Positions 59,517 through 64,000 of a stretch of DNA of 64,000 nt are shown one piece after another; position 1 is the stretch's first letter, and each line of letters opens with the position of its first letter. The notes beneath the pieces were generated by a model. It saw only the letters and a list, made by a program, of their open reading frames with translations, made no database searches and was not told the DNA's origin. The DNA comes from Lentzea albidocapillata (GTDB lineage: Bacteria; Actinomycetota; Actinomycetes; Mycobacteriales; Pseudonocardiaceae). A program made the position numbers and the translations under genes. The DNA lies in contig NZ_JOEA01000015.1 of assembly GCF_000719115.1 (NCBI RefSeq), positions 109,586 through 173,585 on the forward strand, written 5' to 3'.

Positions 59517-60994
59517 CCGCTCCTCCTGGCGAGCCACTGCTTGGACACGAGCCGATCATCCCGGAAGCACAGCTGGTGCAGGTCGTGGCGGTCGCCGTCG
59601 AACGGGTTGGGGTGCGTGCTGTAGTAACGGCACTCGGTGCCCGGCGGAGCGGTGACGCCGAGCGGGTTGTCGACCCGGGTGCGCAGCGGCAGGTCGAGGG
59701 CGTCCTCGTGTTGCCCGAGTTGTGCTCGTTCGAACTGCTGCGGCGTGAGAACGGACGTCACGGCGTCGAACACCATGTAGCCGGGGACGCCGATCGCGAT
59801 TCCCGCGCATACGACCGTGGTGATCAGGACCGTGCGTTTGGCGCTCTTGCGAAGCTCCTTCTCGGTGCGTTCGCGGCGTACGTGTGTGGGCGTCGTCCGG
59901 GCGCGTGGGCGCTCCGGGAGCTTCGCCCTGACCTCGAACCCGCCGTCGTCGGAGGGCGCGGCCTCGAACCAGCCGCCGACGAGCGCGACGCGTTCGGCGA
60001 GGCCCACCAGGCCCTTGCCGCTGCCGACCGCCTGGGTCCTGGGCGCGGGGCCGTTGGTGATGCGGAGCTCGAGGTTCGCGGACAGGCTCACGGTGACCTT
60101 CGCGCCGGGCGCGTGCTTGATCACGTTCGTCAGCGCCTCGGCCGTCACCCGGTGGACGGTCCGCGCGATGATGCCGTCGATCGCCGTCCTGCGGCTGTTG
60201 ACGAGCTCCACGTCGAGTCCGCTCCTGGCAACGACCTCCTCGATCGTCGCGACGGGTTCGTCCTCGTCGGCCCGCAGCACCTGCATGACGTCGGCGAGCC
60301 GTTCCGCCGCGGCCGTGACGCTGGCGCGGGCGGTTTTGGCTGCCTCACGCTGTTGCGCGGTGAGCGTCGGCTCCAGTTCCAGCGCGCCGGTCAGCAACGC
60401 GGCCCGTGCCAGCTCATGACCGACGAGATCGTGCATCTCGCCCGCGAGCCGGGCGCGTTCGGCGTTGCGGGCGTTCTCGACGCTCCGCTCCAGCAACGAG
60501 GCGTGCTCCCAGCCGACCTCCTGCAGTTCCCCGTACCGGCGCCGGAACCGGCCGAAGGCCCAGGGCACCACGCCCAGCACGCCGATGCCGGAGGTGACGG
60601 CGAGCGCGGTATCGGAGCCGCCGCGTTCGGCGAGAGCCACGACGACACCGGCGATCTCGGCGAGGGTCAGCGCGATCGCGGTCGCGCGCGGGTCCTCCGC
60701 GTTCCTTCCGGCGAGGAAGCTCGTGATCGCGAGCGCCGGCGCCAGCGCGATCACGCCGGTGGCGCTGTCGAACTCGACCCGCAGGAGGTAGCAGACCAGC
60801 CACGCGCCGAGCGCGAGCCCGAGCGCCACTGCCGGCCTGAGCGCCACGACCTTGAACGCCGCGGCGAGAACCACCAGGTACAGCAACACTTCCCAGACCG
60901 CGAGACGTCCCGGCCGAGAGGTTGCCGCCGCGGCCACCACCGGCATCGCCGCGCACACCCACAGGACCAGCCGCACCCACACGGCAACCATCAT
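59513..60994 (-). CDS. NarL-type sensor kinase with an extra C-terminal membrane and extracytoplasmic segment
   Basis: 493-residue kinase. An N-terminal block of about six hydrophobic helices is followed by the dimerisation helix RARLAGEMHDLVGHELARAA (His in EMHDLVGHE) and HATPase_c (TAEALTNVIKHAPGAKVTVS, SGKGLVGLAERVALVGG). After a basic linker comes an additional helix (VLITTVVCAGIAIGVPGYMV). Some 85 residues with two cysteines follow (PPGTECRYYSTHPNPFDGD, LHQLCFRDDR) and would lie outside the cell. Kinases of this family normally end at the ATPase domain. The ATG at 60994 overlaps the PAP2 stop. The gene is coupled to its regulator. Confidence 0.88.
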   Translation of the reverse strand: MMVAVWVRLVLWVCAAMPVVAAAATSRPGRLAVWEVLLYLVVLAAAFKVVALRPAVALGLALGAWLVCYLLRVEFDSATGVIALAPALAITSFLAGRNAEDPRATAIALTLAEIAGVVVALAERGGSDTALAVTSGIGVLGVVPWAFGRFRRRYGELQEVGWEHASLLERSVENARNAERARLAGEMHDLVGHELARAALLTGALELEPTLTAQQREAAKTARASVTAAAERLADVMQVLRADEDEPVATIEEVVARSGLDVELVNSRRTAIDGIIARTVHRVTAEALTNVIKHAPGAKVTVSLSANLELRITNGPAPRTQAVGSGKGLVGLAERVALVGGWFEAAPSDDGGFEVRAKLPERPRARTTPTHVRRERTEKELRKSAKRTVLITTVVCAGIAIGVPGYMVFDAVTSVLTPQQFERAQLGQHEDALDLPLRTRVDNPLGVTAPPGTECRYYSTHPNPFDGDRHDLHQLCFRDDRLVSKQWLARRSG

Positions 60995-61476
60995 CGCAGT
61001 CGCTGCATCACCACGGTCGGCGCGTCCGCGACCACACGCCGCTGCCGCCTCCTGTCCAGCAGCACCGCGATCCCCCAGGACACCAACGCTCCGAGCGCCA
61101 GCCCGGCCAGGACGTCGTGTACATAGTGGACACCCACGATCACCCGCGACGACGCCGCCGCGATCGCGCACACCGCCGCCACCCAGCCGTAGGTCCGGTG
61201 CAGCGCCCAGATCGCCATCGCGGACGCACCGGCGATCACCGAGTGGTTGCTGGGGAACGACCAGTCACCCGGCTCCGGGCACTCCGCGATCGACGGCGCC
61301 GTGCGGCAGGGCCGTTCCTCCTGCACGACCAGCTTGACGACCTCGCTGATCGCGTACGCCACCACCACACCGGCACCGCCGAGGAACGCCCGCAGCCTGT
61401 GCTGGAACCACAACAACAAGAACATCAACGCGAACACACCGAGCACCGCGTCGGTGCCCACAGTCAGCCAAGTCAC
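60991..61476 (-). CDS. PAP2-superfamily lipid phosphatase
   Basis: 161-residue membrane phosphatase, probably acting on undecaprenyl diphosphate or phosphatidic acid. All three signature motifs are present: KLVVQEERP, PSNHS and SRVIVGVHYVHD. Five to six short helices are predicted. The GTG at 61476 lies seven bases after a TAGTTT box (61489-61484), suggesting leaderless transcription. It heads the operon with the kinase and regulator genes, to which it is coupled by an ATGA overlap. Confidence 0.88.
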   Translation of the reverse strand: MTWLTVGTDAVLGVFALMFLLLWFQHRLRAFLGGAGVVVAYAISEVVKLVVQEERPCRTAPSIAECPEPGDWSFPSNHSVIAGASAMAIWALHRTYGWVAAVCAIAAASSRVIVGVHYVHDVLAGLALGALVSWGIAVLLDRRRQRRVVADAPTVVMQRLR

Positions 61477-61535
61477 CCAGCCGAAACTACGAAGATGTCG
61501 TCCGCGGCGCCCCTGCCGTTCGGAACCGAGTGACC

Positions 61536-62081
61536 CTAACTTTCGACAGGCCCGGTGGCCATGCGCAGGACCAGGTCGTAGTAGCCGCCGGGGTTGTCCG
61601 CGCCGGACCGGCCGTCGATCAGCTCGCGCACGATGTCGCAGTGCCCGGCGTGCTGCGCAGTCTCCGCCGTGACGCGGACGAGCAGATGCCCGAACGTCGT
61701 CTGCCGCTTGTGTTCCGGCCACCACGCCACCGAGCCCGGCGCGTCCAGCGGCAGCTCCGCGATCGACTCGTCGGCGTGCTTCCAGGCCTGGCGGTACAGG
61801 TCGACGAGGTACTCGCGGGACTCCGTGGGCTTGGCCCACATGTCGCCGTTCTCCCAGACCGACCCGTCCTCGTTCCACGGCAGCGTGACCGGCGCCGGGC
61901 GGCCCACGCTGTCGCCGAGGTAGCCGAACTCGATGCCGATCAGGTGCTTCACCAGGCCGAGCAGGTTGGTGCCGCTGGGCACGAGCGGGCGCCGCACGTC
62001 GTACTCGCTCAATCCGTCCAAAGAAGACAGGATCGAGTCACGCGACGCCTGGAGGTAGCGCTGGAGATCCTCGGAAATCAT
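61536..62081 (-). CDS. DinB/DUF664-family protein
   Basis: 181-residue four-helix-bundle protein of the DinB (mycothiol-dependent or metal-binding) superfamily. Metal-ligand histidines lie in LLGLVKHLIGIEFGYLG and VRVTAETAQHAGHCDIVREL. Many actinobacterial members are putative bacillithiol/mycothiol transferases. It has a similar-sized relative at 62487-63005, on the opposite strand, sharing VAET-QHAGH-DI. Confidence 0.88.
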   Translation of the reverse strand: MISEDLQRYLQASRDSILSSLDGLSEYDVRRPLVPSGTNLLGLVKHLIGIEFGYLGDSVGRPAPVTLPWNEDGSVWENGDMWAKPTESREYLVDLYRQAWKHADESIAELPLDAPGSVAWWPEHKRQTTFGHLLVRVTAETAQHAGHCDIVRELIDGRSGADNPGGYYDLVLRMATGPVES

Positions 62082-62131
62082 GCCGACGACACTAACGTTT
62101 GCGCTTCCGGTTCTCCGGAAACCTCGAAGGC

Positions 62132-62326
62132 ATGACCGAACACCAGCAGTTCACCACGCCCGAGGGTGGCGGCGAGCCCGTCGACGAGGAACCGGACGCG
62201 GTCGCGACCGAGGCGGGCGGCGGTGACTTCATCACCTCACCCGAGGAGACGGCCATGCACATCGAGGAGACCGAGGAAGGCGGCGGCCGCGTCGACCGTC
62301 CCGGCGACGGTTACCTCGACAAGTAG
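62132..62326 (+). CDS. Small acidic protein of unknown function (64 aa)
   Basis: Highly acidic and glycine-rich, with no hydrophobic core (starts MTEHQQFTTPEGGGEPVDEE, ends GRVDRPGDGYLDK), so probably disordered. The ATG at 62132 follows a weak GAAGG. It diverges from the first DinB gene. Unknown family; coding status rests on third-position GC bias and a clean start and stop. Confidence 0.5.
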   Translation: MTEHQQFTTPEGGGEPVDEEPDAVATEAGGGDFITSPEETAMHIEETEEGGGRVDRPGDGYLDK

Positions 62327-62384
62327 GCACGGTCGGCTGACTCACGGAGGGTGACGCCAGGTCAACGCGGGATCGCTCGAATGT

Positions 62385-62446
62385 CGCTCAAGTTTCGCTT
62401 GAGCGGCCGTTCGTCTAGGACACAAGCTGACCTCAAGTGGTCCTAG
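62385..62446. promoter_or_regulatory. Paired inverted repeats before the second DinB gene
   Basis: CGCTCAAG / CTTGAGCG (62385-62392, 62398-62405; 5-base loop) and CTAGGAC / GTCCTAG (62415-62421, 62440-62446; 18-base spacer) lie 40-100 bases upstream of the DinB gene at 62487. CTCAAGT occurs at 62387-62393 and 62432-62438. Possible terminator for the acidic-protein gene plus an operator. Confidence 0.45.
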
Positions 62447-62486
62447 AGTCCTTCATGTCGGGACAAACGAGCGAAGGACAGAAGCG

Positions 62487-63005
62487 ATGACCACCACCGA
62501 GATCCTCACCGGCGAGCGCGCGGACCTCCTCGAGACCCTGCGGCAGCACCGCTGGTTCCTGACGTTCACCGCGCAGGGCCTGAGCGACGAGCAGGCGGCG
62601 TCGAGCCCGACCGCGAGCGTGCTGAGCATCGGCGGTCTGATCAAGCACGTCACGTCGGTCGAGGAGAACTGGGTCAAGTTCGTCGAGCACGGCACCTCGG
62701 CGATGGAGTCCGACCCCGAGTCGACGGCCAACGAGAACCACGAGGCGAACTTCCGGATGGAGCCGGGCGAGACGCTGGAGAGCATCATCGCCCGCTACAA
62801 CGAGGTCGCGGCCTACACCGACAAACTGGTCGAGACGGTCGACATGGACCTCTCGCACGCGCTGCCGTCCGCCCCGTGGTTCCCCGAGGGCAAGACGTGG
62901 TCGGCGCGGCGGGTGTTCGTGCACATCGTCGCGGAGACCTCGCAGCACGCGGGTCACGCGGACATCATCCGCGAGACGATCGACGGCCAGAAGACGATGG
63001 GCTAG
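62487..63005 (+). CDS. DinB-family protein
   Basis: 172-residue four-helix-bundle protein. Metal-ligand positions are seen in SIGGLIKHVTSVEENW and RVFVHIVAETSQHAGHADII. The ATG at 62487 follows AGGACAG. It resembles DUF664 members and the DinB protein at 61536-62081; both may use mycothiol to modify small electrophiles, an inference from the family. It overlaps the convergent sulfatase-like gene end by 4 bases. Confidence 0.88.
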   Translation: MTTTEILTGERADLLETLRQHRWFLTFTAQGLSDEQAASSPTASVLSIGGLIKHVTSVEENWVKFVEHGTSAMESDPESTANENHEANFRMEPGETLESIIARYNEVAAYTDKLVETVDMDLSHALPSAPWFPEGKTWSARRVFVHIVAETSQHAGHADIIRETIDGQKTMG

Positions 63006-64000
63006 GTATTGGGCGGCGAGAAGGTCGAGAGGAACTGGTCCCGGAAGTCGCTCATCCGCGACACCGGGGCCGACCCTCCCGGCTTGATGCCGTCGTCCCA
63101 CTTCCAGGCCTCGACCTCGGCCATCACGGCCGGGTCCTTGGCGACGATGGTGATCGGCACGTCCCGAGACGCTCCCTCGCCGGTCACCATCTGTGCCGGC
63201 TGGTGGTCGCCGAGGAACACCATCACCAGGTTCTCGTCGCCGTACTTCTCGATGTAGGAGAGCACGGACTCCAGCGAGTACGAGATGGAGTGCGCGTAGT
63301 CGGCGCGCACGGCCGCCGGGTCGCGGCCGAAGATCGACTCCGGCGGGTCGTTCGAGGCGGGCATCGTCGAGTAGATCGAGCCGTCGCCGAGCTTGTCCCA
63401 GTCCACGAAGTCCGGCGTCGGTGACCACGGCGCGTGCGAGGACACCATCGGGATCGCCGCCATCACCGGGCCGTGGGCCTTCGCGCGCTCGTTACGTTGG
63501 AACGACTCCAACGTGAACTGGTCGGGCGTCGTCGCGTAACCGAACCGGGGACCGGCGTACCCGAGGTCCTGGGCGGCGTAGATCTTGTCGTAGTGGAAGA
63601 AGTCGCCTTCCGGCCACGCCTGCGTGATGCCGGGGACGACACCGACCGAACGCCACGACGACTCGCGGAACGCACGCGGCAGCGTGAGCCGGTCGGAGGC
63701 CACGAGGTTGCGGTACCGCTGCTGGTTGTCGATCCACAGCCCGGACAGGAACGTCGCCTGCGCCATCCAGCTGCCACCGCCTGCGGTCGGCGAGGTCAGG
63801 TACGCCGACTTGGACGAGTACCCGGCCGCCTTCAGCCTGTCGTCGCCCTGCGCCAGCTTCGCCGCGATGTCCGGCATGTCCAGCGCCGACTTGCCGTAGC
63901 TCTCCACGAACGTGAAGACGACGTCCTTGCCCTGCAACGAGGACAGCAGCCCGGACTGACCGCGGAACGCGTCGGCCGAAGCCTCCGCCGCGAACACCTC
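63002..64000 (-). CDS. Alkaline-phosphatase-superfamily (sulfatase-like) protein, 5' end outside window
   Basis: C-terminal 330 or so residues of a larger protein; the frame is open past the right edge, where membrane helices would be expected. KDVVFTFVESYGKSALDM carries the metal-binding Glu and a Ser/Thr-type nucleophile region. LTSPTAGGGSWMAQATFLSG, PMVSSHAPWSPTPDFVDW and LVMVFLGDHQPAQMV supply the other metal-binding Asp/His residues. The layout recalls LtaS/OpgB-like phosphoglycerol or sulfate-ester enzymes acting on envelope polymers. Substrate unknown. Confidence 0.85.
   Translation of the reverse strand, partial: EVFAAEASADAFRGQSGLLSSLQGKDVVFTFVESYGKSALDMPDIAAKLAQGDDRLKAAGYSSKSAYLTSPTAGGGSWMAQATFLSGLWIDNQQRYRNLVASDRLTLPRAFRESSWRSVGVVPGITQAWPEGDFFHYDKIYAAQDLGYAGPRFGYATTPDQFTLESFQRNERAKAHGPVMAAIPMVSSHAPWSPTPDFVDWDKLGDGSIYSTMPASNDPPESIFGRDPAAVRADYAHSISYSLESVLSYIEKYGDENLVMVFLGDHQPAQMVTGEGASRDVPITIVAKDPAVMAEVEAWKWDDGIKPGGSAPVSRMSDFRDQFLSTFSPPNT

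Overview
The window is a high-GC actinomycete chromosome segment. Evidence includes an aa3-type cytochrome oxidase subunit I next to serB, ESX/WXG100-type secreted proteins, an XRE-DUF5753/DUF397 pair, an AfsR/SARP regulator, a partial conservon (histidine kinase, roadblock, DUF742), a DUF222 HNH protein, a DUF5313 protein and a bifunctional geosmin synthase. Many GTG starts, 4-base stop/start overlaps and probable leaderless mRNAs fit this. Gene content points to Pseudonocardiaceae (Lentzea, Saccharothrix or Actinosynnema-like); the genus is inference. No integrase, transposase, phage gene or CRISPR array was seen.

Layout. 1-5.1 kb: serB (cut by the left edge), ctaD, a DUF305 lipoprotein, a phosphotransferase and a LAXTG-type surface protein. 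5.3-7.3 kb: a small peptide-modification locus, with an HEXXH-type enzyme gene followed by two related short peptide genes (one frameshifted) and a strong terminator. This is my best candidate for an undescribed RiPP system. 7.4-9.8 kb: a 50-residue membrane peptide, a FadR-type GntR regulator and an unknown membrane protein. 9.8-15.4 kb: a LacI-regulated glucoside uptake and hydrolysis operon. 15.5-17.6 kb: a type VII secretion-associated quartet. 17.9-22.8 kb: a DeoR-regulated polyol ABC transporter with its dehydrogenase. Neither sugar transporter has its own ATPase, so a shared one elsewhere is expected.

22.9-28.6 kb: a NarL-type two-component pair, a radical-SAM-like protein lacking the cluster cysteines, the XRE-DUF5753/DUF397 pair and an HNH/DUF222 protein. 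28.6-29.2 kb: C-rich tandem repeats in a convergent gap. 29.2-31.4 kb: asparaginase, an acetyltransferase and a Tat-exported lyase-like protein under a DasR-like palindrome. 31.5-35.4 kb: a methionine-salvage operon led by a DszC/acyl-CoA-dehydrogenase-like flavoprotein. 35.5-42 kb: cold shock protein, tRNA-like remnant, PI-PLC-like secreted enzyme, aminotransferase, glycosyltransferase, MarR, DUF5313, SurE and PfkB-type kinase.

42-48.5 kb: secreted GH20 hexosaminidase, FAD monooxygenase, geosmin synthase and a Uma2 protein. 48.4-56.6 kb (minus strand): an oxalate/formate-type MFS transporter with a tiny membrane partner, overlapping into a conservon that lacks its GTPase, then a nitroreductase and an AfsR-like regulator. 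56.8-61.5 kb: DUF485 and ActP acetate uptake, facing a two-component system with an unusual kinase and a PAP2 phosphatase. 61.5-64 kb: two DinB-family proteins, a small acidic protein and an alkaline-phosphatase-superfamily protein cut by the right edge. Assignments rest on reading motifs in the translated sequence; no database search was run.
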